Assembly: GCA_023417655.1 (NCBI GenBank)
Contig: JAEZFD010000054.1
Coordinates: 106,244 to 170,243 of the forward strand
Length of the DNA stretch: 64,000 bases
Direction of reading: 5' to 3'
Source of the DNA: Planctomycetota bacterium
Lineage (GTDB): Bacteria > Planctomycetota > Planctomycetia > Planctomycetales > Planctomycetaceae
Below are positions 28,218-36,913 of this stretch, in pieces. The notes beneath the pieces are model-generated. The model searched no databases and had not been told where the DNA came from. It was given only the letters and a program-made list of their open reading frames with translations. The position numbers and the translations under genes are program-made. The first letter of the stretch is position 1. The number at the start of each line of letters is the position of its first letter.

Positions 28218-29147
28218 GTGCCTACATTGCATCTGAAACGCCGTCGCGCATTCACTCTGATTGAGTTGCTCGTTGTCATTGCGATTATCGCCGTCTTGAT
28301 TGCACTTCTGCTTCCTGCAGTACAGCAGGCCCGTGAAGCGGCCCGACGCTCGCAATGCCAGAACAATATGAAGCAACTGGGATTGGCACTGCACAATTAC
28401 CATGACACCCACAAGATCTTCCCGCCCGGTGCGTTTGCAGAACCACGGCTTGACGAGACGCCGATTGAGAACGGAAACGGCCTCGGTTTCCATGTCATGA
28501 TTCTGCCATTTATCGATCAGGCGCCGCTCTACCAGAAGTTCAATAAGAACGTGACATCCTGGGGGAGCTCAGGAAACTCTGCTCACGCGAAAATTGCAAT
28601 CCCAGGCTATCTGTGTCCCTCAGCAACGACGCGGTTCCAGCCAGGAACAAACGATGTCGCAGCTCATTACCTGGGGATCATGGGTCCCTGCGGCAACAAT
28701 GCGGCAATCACGAATCCAGCGACAGGCCAGCCATATCGTTGGGTCGCCTCCGTCAACGGAGCTGAAGACTACGGGGGCTTCGCCCTGGAGGGAATCCTCC
28801 TTCGCCAGTTCGGTGTCAAGATGCGAGAAGTCTCTGACGGAACAAGCAGCACGTTCTTGGTTGGTGAGTCTTCCTGGGACAAAGATGAGAACCACCTTCG
28901 CCCTTGGCCACGTGGCGGACAGGTCAATGCTTCGGCGGTTTCTACCAAGAATCTCGTTTACGCGCCCAACACGAACAGCGGCCAGAGATTCAACAACAAG
29001 AGTTTCGGCAGCAACCATGTCGGTGGACTTCTCTTCCTGAAGGCTGACGGTTCTTCAGACATGGTCAGTGAGAATATCGACATGGGAATTCTGCGGGCCA
29101 TGTCCACGCGGGCTGGCAGTGAACAGGCTGCACTTCCGAATGACTAA
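28218..29147 (+). CDS. DUF1559 protein with prepilin N-terminus and H-x9-DG C-terminus
   Basis: A 309-residue protein of the family greatly expanded in planctomycetes. The basic leader MPTLHLKRRR precedes the prepilin motif AFTLIELLVVIAIIAVLIALL, cut before the Phe-Thr-Leu-Ile-Glu helix by prepilin peptidase, then the DUF1559 domain (LLPAVQQAREAARRSQCQNN, LGLALHNYHD). HVGGLLFLKADG near the end is the H-x9-DG sorting-type motif. It is probably surface-exposed or pseudopilin-like, role unclear. The GTG at 28218 has GGAG six bases upstream; an in-frame ATG at 28104 would add a non-coding-looking leader. A lipoprotein gene follows, a frequent pairing. Confidence 0.95.
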   Translation: MPTLHLKRRRAFTLIELLVVIAIIAVLIALLLPAVQQAREAARRSQCQNNMKQLGLALHNYHDTHKIFPPGAFAEPRLDETPIENGNGLGFHVMILPFIDQAPLYQKFNKNVTSWGSSGNSAHAKIAIPGYLCPSATTRFQPGTNDVAAHYLGIMGPCGNNAAITNPATGQPYRWVASVNGAEDYGGFALEGILLRQFGVKMREVSDGTSSTFLVGESSWDKDENHLRPWPRGGQVNASAVSTKNLVYAPNTNSGQRFNNKSFGSNHVGGLLFLKADGSSDMVSENIDMGILRAMSTRAGSEQAALPND

Positions 29148-29581
29148 ACATGGAAAGAGATGCACGTCTCCGACCGAATCTTCGTTCTCACAATGAAGCG
29201 GGATCAAACACAGGGGCAAGCATTCGTCTCACGAACAACGATTAAAAGCGACCGCGGTTCACCTATGAATCGCGGTCGCTTTTTTATGACGCGTCTGAAA
29301 GTTCATCCAAAAACGAGGGCGTGTGTCTGGCGAGTTGCTGCATTAATGAGAATCCCGCGTCTTGAATGCCTCTGCCGATTCGTGTATTCGTTAGGTCAGT
29401 TTGCTCTCCCGAGTGCCCGCGCAGCGTGCGTCTCGATTGATGAATGACTCATTTCCGCGCGGCGAAAACGGACCGGTTTAAGAGCCAGATAGTCTAATTA
29501 GATCCGTTCTGCTCATCACTATCGACAATGAAGGCGATCTGACAGATGTCACGAAGACACTTCTCATTTCGGAATTCCACA
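29148..29581. other. Intergenic region after the DUF1559 gene
   Basis: About 430 bases holding the terminator 29244-29286. Beyond it no gene is supported. A perfect 10-base palindrome TCTAATTAGA lies at 29493-29502, about 80 bases before the lipoprotein start. Confidence 0.4.
29244..29286 (+). terminator. Rho-independent terminator of the DUF1559 gene
   Basis: A 13-bp perfect stem (29244-29256 with 29271-29283), extended by a GU pair and four more pairs around a CCTA loop, followed by TTTTTTA. Very strong. It means the lipoprotein gene downstream has its own promoter. Confidence 0.92.
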
Positions 29582-30001
29582 ATGCTCCGGATCGTCCCTG
29601 TGTTGTGCCTGACACTGATGCTGTGGAGTTGCGGAGGCGGCGCCCCCCCGGGACCGGAACGGTACCATGTCAGCGGGAAAGTCACTTATGATGGAAAGCC
29701 GGTTCCCTTTGGAAGCATTCTGTTTGACCCCGATGCGTCCGCCAAGAACTCAGGTCCTCAGGGAACCGCCGAGATCCGAGACGGCTTTTATGACACCAGT
29801 AAAGCAGGCGGGAAGGGCACTGTCGGCGGCCCGATGATCATTTCCATCATGGGCACCACACACGCCACGCTGACTGAAGGGGGCGAAGGGAAAGTCATTT
29901 TCAGCGGATACACAGAGAAAAAGGATCTGCCGAAAGAGAAGACCACTCTCGATTTCGACATCCCATTGATTGATGAATCGGCCAAAAAGAAGAAGAAATA
30001 A
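29582..30001 (+). CDS. Small lipoprotein with carboxypeptidase-regulatory-like fold
   Basis: About 139 residues. MLRIVPVLCLTLMLWSCGGG is a lipoprotein signal with the lipidated Cys at 17. The mature part starts with YHVSGKVTYDGKPVPFGSILF, the usual beginning of planctomycete carboxypeptidase-regulatory-like (transthyretin-like) lipoproteins, and ends in a Lys-rich tail. Such proteins often lie just after DUF1559 genes, as here. The ATG at 29582 is chosen because the signal peptide begins there; an ATG at 29546 is possible. Function unknown, envelope-located. Confidence 0.85.
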   Translation: MLRIVPVLCLTLMLWSCGGGAPPGPERYHVSGKVTYDGKPVPFGSILFDPDASAKNSGPQGTAEIRDGFYDTSKAGGKGTVGGPMIISIMGTTHATLTEGGEGKVIFSGYTEKKDLPKEKTTLDFDIPLIDESAKKKKK

Positions 30002-30066
30002 CTTGTGAACGTCAACACTGGGAACGCTCACCGTCCCGGGGGCAGAATCTCTCAAAATTGATCGTC

Positions 30067-30105
30067 AAGGGGCCTCCAGAATTCAGTTCTGGTCGCCCTT
30101 TTTTT
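30067..30105 (+). terminator. Rho-independent terminator of the lipoprotein gene
   Basis: AAGGG(G)C-CT-CCAGAA pairs with TTCTGG-TC-GCCCTT across a TTCAG loop with a small internal mismatch, followed by a run of T residues. Confidence 0.85.
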
Positions 30106-30236
30106 ATGAATGGAAGGCCTCGCGAACTTCGATTCCTACGACATTCCCCGATTTCTCCGAGACATCCTTCCGGAAGCGGTGTTTCATTTTCCGGGGCCAC
30201 TGCTTGAACATCCCCAGCATCACCGGAGCACAAAGA

Positions 30237-30998
30237 ATGGATCGCCGCCTGTTTCTCAAGTCATTGTCAGTGGGGAGCCTCTCACTCTGGACTCCCGGTC
30301 TGATGGCAGAGCAACTGTCTGTCACACCTTCGATGACTGAAGGCCCGTTCTACCCTGACAAACTTCCTCTCGACACCGACAATGATCTCCTGGTGATCAA
30401 CGATTCCCTGACGCCCGCGATCGGCGAGATCACTCATCTGACCGGACGGGTGCTGACGGCCAGTGGATCCCCTGTCCGCAACGCGTTTGTCGAAATCTGG
30501 CAATGCGATCACAACGGTGCCTATCTGCATGGCGGCACTGTGAACAAGGAAAAGCAGGACAAGAATTTTCAGGGATACGGCAGATTCCTCACGGATTCCA
30601 CCGGGCATTATTACTTCCGCACAATCAAGCCGGTTCCTTATCCCGGACGCACGCCGCACATCCACTTTGGAATCAGCCGCAACGGTCATCGTGTGTTGAC
30701 CACGCAACTCTTCGTCGAGGGCCATCCACAGAACGAGACGGATGGCATTGTGAAGGCGATTCGTGACGCGCAGCAACGGGCGAATGTGGTCCGGCCATTT
30801 GATCCGCTCCCGGGTTCCCGCATCGGAGAACTGGCCGCCAACTTTGACATCATTCTCGGCGTGACGCCTGATGAGGCGGCCATTGACCCGACCAAGGGGA
30901 TTTCTAAGTCTGAACGCTCTACCCGGGGACCAGGTGGACGCGGAAACCGTCCCGGCCCGAGAACACCGCCTCCGCAAACACCGCCATCAGACCGCTGA
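30237..30998 (+). CDS. Exported intradiol ring-cleavage dioxygenase-like protein
   Basis: About 253 residues. The start MDRRLFLKSLSVGSLSLW is a twin-arginine signal (RRxFLK). The catalytic domain has the non-haem Fe(III) ligands of intradiol dioxygenases: Tyr96 (GAYLH), Tyr125 or Tyr126 (GHYYFRT), and His141 and His143 (TPHIHFG). Such enzymes open catechols or hydroxyquinols between the hydroxyls; the Tat signal implies a folded, metal-loaded protein acting in the periplasm. A Pro/Arg/Gly-rich tail of about 40 residues ends the protein. The ATG at 30237 has GGAG nine bases upstream. Its substrate is unknown and no aromatic-degradation genes are near. Confidence 0.85.
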   Translation: MDRRLFLKSLSVGSLSLWTPGLMAEQLSVTPSMTEGPFYPDKLPLDTDNDLLVINDSLTPAIGEITHLTGRVLTASGSPVRNAFVEIWQCDHNGAYLHGGTVNKEKQDKNFQGYGRFLTDSTGHYYFRTIKPVPYPGRTPHIHFGISRNGHRVLTTQLFVEGHPQNETDGIVKAIRDAQQRANVVRPFDPLPGSRIGELAANFDIILGVTPDEAAIDPTKGISKSERSTRGPGGRGNRPGPRTPPPQTPPSDR

Positions 30999-31032
30999 GG
31001 CAAATCGGAAGTTCTTCCGCCGGCAGAAAGAG

Positions 31033-31073
31033 AAAAAGCCGCACGCGATGCTGATCGCGGGCGGCTTTCTTGT
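31033..31073. terminator. Bidirectional terminator between convergent genes
   Basis: AAAGCCGC (31035-31042) pairs with GCGGCTTT (31061-31068), with an inner CGCGAT/ATCGCG stem. A-rich and T-rich flanks on both sides serve the dioxygenase gene (plus) and the lipoprotein pair (minus). Confidence 0.75.
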
Positions 31074-31083
31074 TTCGCTTGGT

Positions 31084-31449
31084 CTACTTCGAAAAGGTGC
31101 CTTCTGGCCCGTGGAACGAGAGTTCTTCTACGGGATTGGTATCGAAGAAAGCGGGGATTGAAGGGAGTCTCAGTTCCTTGGACGAGACTCCCTTTGTACG
31201 TGGTCTGTCGCCCGGGGATTGCGATGTGGCTTTAGCGACCCCGATGGGAATGTCCTTCGACCGGGGAGCTGTCTGTGAGGTCCGTCGCCGCGGCATCAAG
31301 TCGATTCCAAACCACGGGGAAGGGGAATCACTGCTCATACTGAACCAGCTGCGCCCGATTTCACATCCGGGACTGAACAGGCAGAGAGCCAGCAGACCGA
31401 TTTTCGTCAGCCGCAAAGACAGAGTCCGGGTTCTGAAGTGCTGCGTCAT
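31084..31449 (-). CDS. Small lipoprotein, second gene of a coupled pair
   Basis: About 121 residues. A hydrophobic signal (KIGLLALCLFSPGC) ends in a Cys at about 29, a probable lipidation site although the preceding SPG is not the classic lipobox. The mature part includes EIGRSWFSMSSDSPSPWFG, similar to a short motif (FxMxSxSPxPFFG) I recall from planctomycete lipoproteins, then a charged tail. The ATG at 31449 begins five bases after the stop of the upstream 44-residue lipoprotein, and its ribosome binding site (GGAGAG) lies inside that gene's last codons, so the two are probably translationally coupled. Function unknown. Confidence 0.7.
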   Translation of the reverse strand: MTQHFRTRTLSLRLTKIGLLALCLFSPGCEIGRSWFSMSSDSPSPWFGIDLMPRRRTSQTAPRSKDIPIGVAKATSQSPGDRPRTKGVSSKELRLPSIPAFFDTNPVEELSFHGPEGTFSK

Positions 31450-31454
31450 CCCAC

Positions 31455-31589
31455 TCACTCTCCATCCCGCTCATATTGAGTCGGTAATCCATGGGAACGA
31501 GAGAGGGGATTCAACTTGTAGACGGTCGTACATCCCACGAACGTGGTGAGCACGGCCAAGGCGATGATCAGCAGGCACTTTCTTTCCAC
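31455..31589 (-). CDS. Tiny lipoprotein (44 aa), first gene of the pair
   Basis: A 44-residue protein: signal peptide of about 19 residues (ERKCLLIIALAVLTTFVG) ending in a Cys, and only 25 mature residues (start TTVYKLNPLSRSHG). It begins with a GTG at 31589 that has a near-perfect ribosome binding site, AGGAGG five bases upstream. The longer frame upstream of this GTG lacks any such site. The stop codon is five bases from the next lipoprotein's ATG. Such tiny lipoproteins may be envelope anchors or modulators; nothing specific is known here. Confidence 0.65.
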   Translation of the reverse strand: MERKCLLIIALAVLTTFVGCTTVYKLNPLSRSHGLPTQYERDGE

Positions 31590-32056
31590 GGCCGCCTCCT
31601 GCGGATGGAAAACGAAACGGAAACGGTCAGAGGATTCCTGCGAGAGAGACGGGCGGGCTTCGTGAAGAATCGACGAAACGAACCCAGTCACAAGGTCTCT
31701 CGAGACAGAATCTCACTGAGGACGTGTCATGGGATCCCGGACGAACACTGCTTCCCGCAATGAACATCAGGAACTTCGAAATGTAATTAGGATGAATTTC
31801 AGGCAGGTCTGGATGAAGAGGTTTCATCCATGTCGGGTAAGCCCTGTGAGGGGCCGATCGACGGGAGGGTCACCCGATCTTTCAGAATTCCATGGAGGAA
31901 GTCATCAGTCGAATCCCTGTCATCAGAACTGATCTTTCCGCTGCCGTCTCAAGGAAGGGGAGACACGAAGACAGCGATCAATTGAATGACAAGAAACCGC
32001 GAACGCCGAGTTGACGTCCGGCTGCAGGCGGGTGTCCTGCGAGCGGCGGGAAACTA
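31590..32056. other. Intergenic region, nothing recognised
   Basis: About 470 bases between lgt and the small-lipoprotein pair. No supported gene; frames here have atypical composition and no ribosome binding sites. Confidence 0.35.
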
Positions 32057-33184
32057 TCACGCACCGCTTACGGCGCGAACCCCAGATTTTGCATTTGCCG
32101 AGGGAATCTCTGATTTTTCATCGGGCAAGCGATTTGGGAACTGCGGCCGCCGGGCCGGGCCTCGTCGAGCCCCGGTGAGCATGATTACCAACCCGAGTGC
32201 GAAGATCCCCAGACTATAAAACTGGGAAATGGTCAGTGTCGTTCCGAGCTGGCCCAGTTCATCAGCTCGTAAGAATTCGAGCAGAAACCGCGTGATCGAA
32301 TAGAGCATGCAGCCGAGAGCAAGAGCGTCCCCGGGGTGCTTCCGATACCAGTAATAGATTGCCGTGACAAAAGCGAGAAGAAACCCGTCCAGTGAACTGT
32401 AGATCTGCGTCGGGTGCAGGGGCATCGTGGCGAGTGCATCAGGATTGAGGAAACCACGTTCCACGAGAATGTTGAAAGTCGTGCTTCCCGCCGGAAACTG
32501 AATTCCCCAAGGGAGTTCGCAGCGGTCTCCGAAGCAGCACCCGTTCAGCAGACAGCCAATTCGCCCAAAACCGACCCCAATAAAGACGGAGGGAATCAGC
32601 AGATCTCCATATTCTAAGGCACTGATCTTTCGTGACCACGCATAAGCGAAGACTCCGATTCCGCCGCCAACCAGGGCCCCCAGCAAAACAAGGCCGCCTT
32701 CACTGAGGTTTACGGCTTTGAAGAGCATTTGTCCAAAGCTCATCCCGGGTGCAAAGACCTGATCACGATACTGAATGAGATAGGCGAGCCGACCACCGAG
32801 CACCCCGGAAATCAGAACCCAGAAGGCAGAATCGACGACCAGTTCCGGATTGATGCCGACGGCCTTGGCCCGGGCACAGGCGAAAAACATGGCCACCGTA
32901 AATCCGATCAGAACCATCATTCCATAGCCAAAGATCGGCAACGATGGAGGCACCGGGACAAAACGGTGAATGAAGCTGATGACCAGCAGCCCCCCCATAA
33001 GGAGACCCCAGGTTTCAAGACTTTTCAGCACTGCGCGCTGACGGGTGAGTGCGTGATAAGCCAGGAAGATTCCCCCCAGCAGCAGCCAGATCCAGGCCGC
33101 CCCCAGATGAGGGACATCGCCGGGAATTGCTTCCCAGCCCGACCACGGGCGGTCCAAGGCAATTCGCAGCAGAATTTGTCTCAT
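32057..33184 (-). CDS. lgt: Prolipoprotein diacylglyceryl transferase
   Basis: Lgt transfers diacylglycerol to the lipobox cysteine of prolipoproteins at the inner membrane. The 375-residue protein has about eight membrane helices and the Lgt signature region GRIGCLLNGCCFGD, with the preceding LSEGGLVLLGALVGG loop and HPTQIY near the end. It is longer than E. coli Lgt (291), owing to an N-terminal extension of about 85 residues with two extra hydrophobic segments and a Pro-rich tail. The ATG at 33184 opens the frame. Several lipoproteins are encoded in the window, so a lipidation role fits. Confidence 0.94.
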   Translation of the reverse strand: MRQILLRIALDRPWSGWEAIPGDVPHLGAAWIWLLLGGIFLAYHALTRQRAVLKSLETWGLLMGGLLVISFIHRFVPVPPSLPIFGYGMMVLIGFTVAMFFACARAKAVGINPELVVDSAFWVLISGVLGGRLAYLIQYRDQVFAPGMSFGQMLFKAVNLSEGGLVLLGALVGGGIGVFAYAWSRKISALEYGDLLIPSVFIGVGFGRIGCLLNGCCFGDRCELPWGIQFPAGSTTFNILVERGFLNPDALATMPLHPTQIYSSLDGFLLAFVTAIYYWYRKHPGDALALGCMLYSITRFLLEFLRADELGQLGTTLTISQFYSLGIFALGLVIMLTGARRGPARRPQFPNRLPDEKSEIPSANAKSGVRAVSGA

Positions 33185-33366
33185 ATCTCAACCTGAATCA
33201 CGGCAATCCGACAACGTTGACAGTCGCCTGAAACTTCATGGAAACGCCGCAGAACATCTCACGCTGCGGCTACCTGTTGAGTCAGCCGCCCGAGTGAAGC
33301 CCTTGCCTGCGGTCCCGACCAACTGCGACATGCATCTCAGACGTCGGTCTCAGAATTGTCACAGGT

Positions 33367-34224
33367 TCAGGCTTTCGTGGAAAGTCGAATCGTCAGATGG
33401 TCGATCAGCCGGGTCTTCCCGACGAAAGCCGCAATCAACGCGACCATCTCAGGCTGCGCCGTCGTAATGGGCTGAAGCGTGACCGGATCACGGATCACGG
33501 CATACTGCAATTGAACGCCAGGGGTCGCATTGAGCTCAGCCTGCAGGCTTTGCTCCGCAACGTCGATCCGTTGCTCACCAGACTGCAGCAGAGCTTCCAC
33601 ATTCCGCAGTGAACGGGAGAGCGCAAGAGCCGTGTTTCGTTCATCCGGCGAGAGATAAACATTCCGACTGCTCATTGCGAGTCCGTCCGGATCACGAATC
33701 GTCGGGCAAACAACAACTTCGACAGGGAAATTCAGATCGCGAACCATCTGCCGAATGATGGTCTGCTGCTGAAAATCTTTGGAGCCGAAGCATGCGACAT
33801 CCGGCTGCACGATGTTGAACAGTTTGGCAACAATCGTAGTGACCCCCTGAAAGTGTCCCGGTCGGAACTCACCTTCCAGAATCGTCGACAGAGCATCAGC
33901 ATTTACCCAGGTATCGAACCCCGTCGGATATAATGCACTCACCTGCGGCATGTAGACGCAATCGACTCCAGCAGATTGGCACGCAGCGAGATCGGCTTCG
34001 ATGGGGCGTGGATACTTCTGCAGGTCCTCCGTCGGGGCGAACTGCGTCGGATTGACGAAAATCGTGAGCACAGTGAAGCCGGTGCGGTGGCGACTTTCTG
34101 CCACCAGACTCAGATGGCCTTCGTGGAGGGCTCCCATCGTCGGCACGCAACCAACCCGATGTCCGTCACGTCGGGCTTGAGCCACCAGTTCCCGCACTTC
34201 CGAAATCTCAGAACAGACTTTCAC
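33367..34224 (-). CDS. panC: Pantothenate synthetase (pantoate--beta-alanine ligase)
   Basis: PanC joins pantoate and beta-alanine with ATP to make pantothenate, the CoA precursor. Motifs are PTMGALHEGHLSLV (nucleotide binding), FVNPTQFAPTEDLQKYPR, GHFQGVTTIVAKLFN, FGSKDFQQ and AMSSRNVYLSPDER. The GTG at 34224 gives 285 residues, the usual length, with AGGAG seven bases upstream; the frame extends to another GTG at 34311, but the extra 29 residues are absent from the family. It lies divergent to the oxidoreductase gene at 34376. Confidence 0.97.
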   Translation of the reverse strand: MKVCSEISEVRELVAQARRDGHRVGCVPTMGALHEGHLSLVAESRHRTGFTVLTIFVNPTQFAPTEDLQKYPRPIEADLAACQSAGVDCVYMPQVSALYPTGFDTWVNADALSTILEGEFRPGHFQGVTTIVAKLFNIVQPDVACFGSKDFQQQTIIRQMVRDLNFPVEVVVCPTIRDPDGLAMSSRNVYLSPDERNTALALSRSLRNVEALLQSGEQRIDVAEQSLQAELNATPGVQLQYAVIRDPVTLQPITTAQPEMVALIAAFVGKTRLIDHLTIRLSTKA

Positions 34225-34375
34225 GCTGTGACTCCTGACACGTTCAGCCCGGCGGACTGTTCTTTCCAATGAAGCAGATGTTAATTTGTGAGACCGGAAA
34301 CTGGTGCTCACCGGGAGAGTTTCACCGGTTGGGAATTCTACTGTGAACCAGGACTTGCTGACAGGAATGACTTCG

Positions 34376-35458
34376 ATGCCGCTTCAACAGTGTCGGTGGG
34401 GGATTCTGGGAACTGCAAACATCGCGAGAAAGAACTGGCAGGCGATTCACAACTCCGGCAATGCCACACTTTCCGCAGTCGCGAGCCGGGAGTCGAGCAA
34501 AGCGGAGAAGTTCATTCTGGATCTGCAGCAGCAGTGCCCTTATCAGGTGACCCCGTCAGCGTGCACTTATGAGGAACTGCTGGCGAGAAAGGACGTCGAC
34601 GCTGTTTACATCCCGTTGCCGACCGGACTGCGGAAGGACTGGGTGATTCGAGCAGCTCAGGCCGGGAAACATGTCCTCTGCGAGAAGCCATGTGCGGTCA
34701 GCAATGCAGACCTGCAGGAAATGGTTCAGGCATGCCGGGACAATCGGGTCCAGTTCATGGACGGCGTCATGTTCATGCATTCGCAGCGACTGCCGTTACT
34801 GCGGGAGTCACTCTCGCAGTTGGGTACGTTGCGACGCATGCAGTTTCATTTCAGCTTCCTCCCTCCAGACGAGTTCTTCCAGTCGAATATTCGGGCTCAG
34901 TCGCAATTTGAGCCTCAGGGCTGCGCCGGTGACCTCGGGTGGTACTGCATCCGGATGGCACTGTGGATCATGAATGAAACCAAGCCCGTCGCCGTCGCCG
35001 CTCGCATGCTGGATCAGATCGATGGCGTGCCGATGGAACTGACCGCCGAACTGACGTTCGAAAACGGCGTCACCTCCGGATTCTATTGCTCCTTCCGATC
35101 CGACCAGCAGCAGACCATGACTGTCAGCGGCTCGAACGGATATCTGAAGATCGATGACTTCGTGCTCCCGTTCTTTGGGAATGAGGCAGGCCTGTCACTC
35201 GAGAAGAGTGATTTTCAGATTTCAGGCTGTCAGTTCAATATGGCCCACCGATCAGAACGCAAGAGCGTGCCGGAGTTCAGCAACAATCATGTGACCTCAC
35301 AAGAGACGCGGCTCTTCCGGACATTTTCGAATCTCGTTCTCTCAGGGACTCCTGATCCTGTCTGGAGTGCGATTTCCCAGAAAACCCAGAGAGTTCTCGA
35401 CGCCTGCCTTCAGTCGGCCCAAAAAGATGGGGCCACAGTGGCGATTCCCAGAAATTGA
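34376..35458 (+). CDS. Gfo/Idh/MocA-family NAD(P)-dependent oxidoreductase
   Basis: About 360 residues. The N-terminal Rossmann fold begins with CRWGILGTANIARKNW and continues through VDAVYIPLPTGLRKDW and the family hallmark GKHVLCEKPCAV, whose Lys is a usual catalytic residue. The C-terminal alpha/beta domain provides substrate specificity; the pattern is closest to dehydrogenases acting on sugars or inositol-like polyols. The ATG at 34376 is chosen because AGGA lies nine bases upstream; a second ATG at 34367 is nearly as good. Ten bases separate it from the next gene, so the two may be one transcript. Substrate unknown. Confidence 0.88.
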   Translation: MPLQQCRWGILGTANIARKNWQAIHNSGNATLSAVASRESSKAEKFILDLQQQCPYQVTPSACTYEELLARKDVDAVYIPLPTGLRKDWVIRAAQAGKHVLCEKPCAVSNADLQEMVQACRDNRVQFMDGVMFMHSQRLPLLRESLSQLGTLRRMQFHFSFLPPDEFFQSNIRAQSQFEPQGCAGDLGWYCIRMALWIMNETKPVAVAARMLDQIDGVPMELTAELTFENGVTSGFYCSFRSDQQQTMTVSGSNGYLKIDDFVLPFFGNEAGLSLEKSDFQISGCQFNMAHRSERKSVPEFSNNHVTSQETRLFRTFSNLVLSGTPDPVWSAISQKTQRVLDACLQSAQKDGATVAIPRN

Positions 35459-35467
35459 CGCGTCACC

Positions 35468-36886
35468 ATGCCGGTCTGTGATTTCATGATTAACCTGTCT
35501 CCTCTCCTCCGAGCAGCATTCCTCCTCGGAGTGGTGATCGCTTCTCCGATGATGGCGCAGGCTCAGTCCGACCCAGTCCGACCGAGAATCGTACTCGCAC
35601 AGGGAACGGGCGTCCCGCAACGTGTCTTCCGCCCGGATGATGTTCGCCCTGAACGGAACGAAGTTCGCGCGGCCGAGCTGGGAATTCAGAAATACACCTC
35701 CCGGCATCTGGTGCTGTATACAGACATTGATCCAGCGATCGCGAAAACATTGCCGCCGCTGGTTGATGCCGCATATCTCGCATGGACGCAATACTTCGGT
35801 GAACTCCCCCCGGCCCGGGATGGATCCGAGTTCCAGATCACCGGGTATCTGATGCAGGATCAGGAGCGGTTCACCGCGGCCGGAATGCAGCCTGCCGGCT
35901 TCATGATGTCGCGATTCGGTAGGCAGGTCGGTCGCGAGTTTTGGATGCTCGAACAGAACAGCGACTATTACCGTCGGCACCTGCTGATTCACGAGGCCAC
36001 GCATTCCTTCATGACGGTAACGCCATCAGCGCTGCCGCCGTTGTGGTATCTCGAAGGAATGGCCGAGTTCTTCGCCACGCACCGCATCGATTCGCGCGGT
36101 CAGGTCGCCTTCGGAGTCTTTCCTGACGAATCACTGCATTTCCCCGATTGGGGAAGAATCGAGATCATTCGACAGGAGTGGTTTCACAAACGCCCAGTGA
36201 CGCTTCAGCAGATCGGGGCGTTCACCAACGAGCAATTCGCCAAACCTCCGCCGGTCCCCTATTCCTGGAGCTGGGCGATCTGTGCGTTCCTGCAACAGCA
36301 TCCCCGATATCAGTCTCGTTTTCAGACGCTCGGGCAGAACCTTGATCGGTCCGCATTTCAACGGGTAATGGGTGAAGTCTTTGAATCCGACCGCAGACTG
36401 CTCACCGCAGAATGGGCCGAGTTCTCGCGCCGACTCGACTATGGCATCGATGTCGCAGCAAATGCGTTCCAGACGCATCCTCCTCGAACATGGCCGTCGG
36501 AGAACGAAGCTACGATCACTCTGCCTGCAACCGCCGGGTGGCAATCAACCGGCCTGCACGTCGACGCGGGAACCGAAATTGAGATTACTGCCACCGGGCA
36601 GGTGACGCTGAATCCTGCGAAGCCTGCCTGGGTCAGCGAACCGCAGGGACTGTCACTGGAGTACGCCGGAGGCCATCCGATTGGAACACTGCTGGCGGGG
36701 TGGTTGCCACTCGCCTCGGCCGTCGACAAAGAAACTGCAATTGAATTAGACGTCGTCCCAATCGGTCCACATGCCGCGATTCGTCCGGAGCGGGCCAGCG
36801 AACTGTGGTTAAGAGTGAATGATCAGGGCCACGGGCTGAAGGACAATGACGGGACCTATCAGGTCCGACTCCGTCGCGTCAGATAA
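35468..36886 (+). CDS. Secreted gluzincin-like protein with a C-terminal beta domain
   Basis: About 472 residues with an N-terminal signal peptide (LLRAAFLLGVVIASPMMAQA). The central part has HEATH at about 175-179 and EGMAE with the Glu at 196, which is the HExxH plus downstream Glu arrangement of zinc metalloproteases. A C-terminal domain of about 130 residues (GTEIEITATGQVTL, then GTLLAGWLPL and ELWLRVNDQGHG) resembles the PA-IL-like galactose-binding fold seen in planctomycete exoproteins. Peptidase activity is inferred from the motif. The ATG at 35468 or one at 35486 could start it; neither has a strong ribosome binding site. It follows the oxidoreductase gene closely. Confidence 0.75.
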   Translation: MPVCDFMINLSPLLRAAFLLGVVIASPMMAQAQSDPVRPRIVLAQGTGVPQRVFRPDDVRPERNEVRAAELGIQKYTSRHLVLYTDIDPAIAKTLPPLVDAAYLAWTQYFGELPPARDGSEFQITGYLMQDQERFTAAGMQPAGFMMSRFGRQVGREFWMLEQNSDYYRRHLLIHEATHSFMTVTPSALPPLWYLEGMAEFFATHRIDSRGQVAFGVFPDESLHFPDWGRIEIIRQEWFHKRPVTLQQIGAFTNEQFAKPPPVPYSWSWAICAFLQQHPRYQSRFQTLGQNLDRSAFQRVMGEVFESDRRLLTAEWAEFSRRLDYGIDVAANAFQTHPPRTWPSENEATITLPATAGWQSTGLHVDAGTEIEITATGQVTLNPAKPAWVSEPQGLSLEYAGGHPIGTLLAGWLPLASAVDKETAIELDVVPIGPHAAIRPERASELWLRVNDQGHGLKDNDGTYQVRLRRVR

Positions 36887-36913
36887 CTTACTTGCTCACG
36901 TTCGAGAAGAGTC

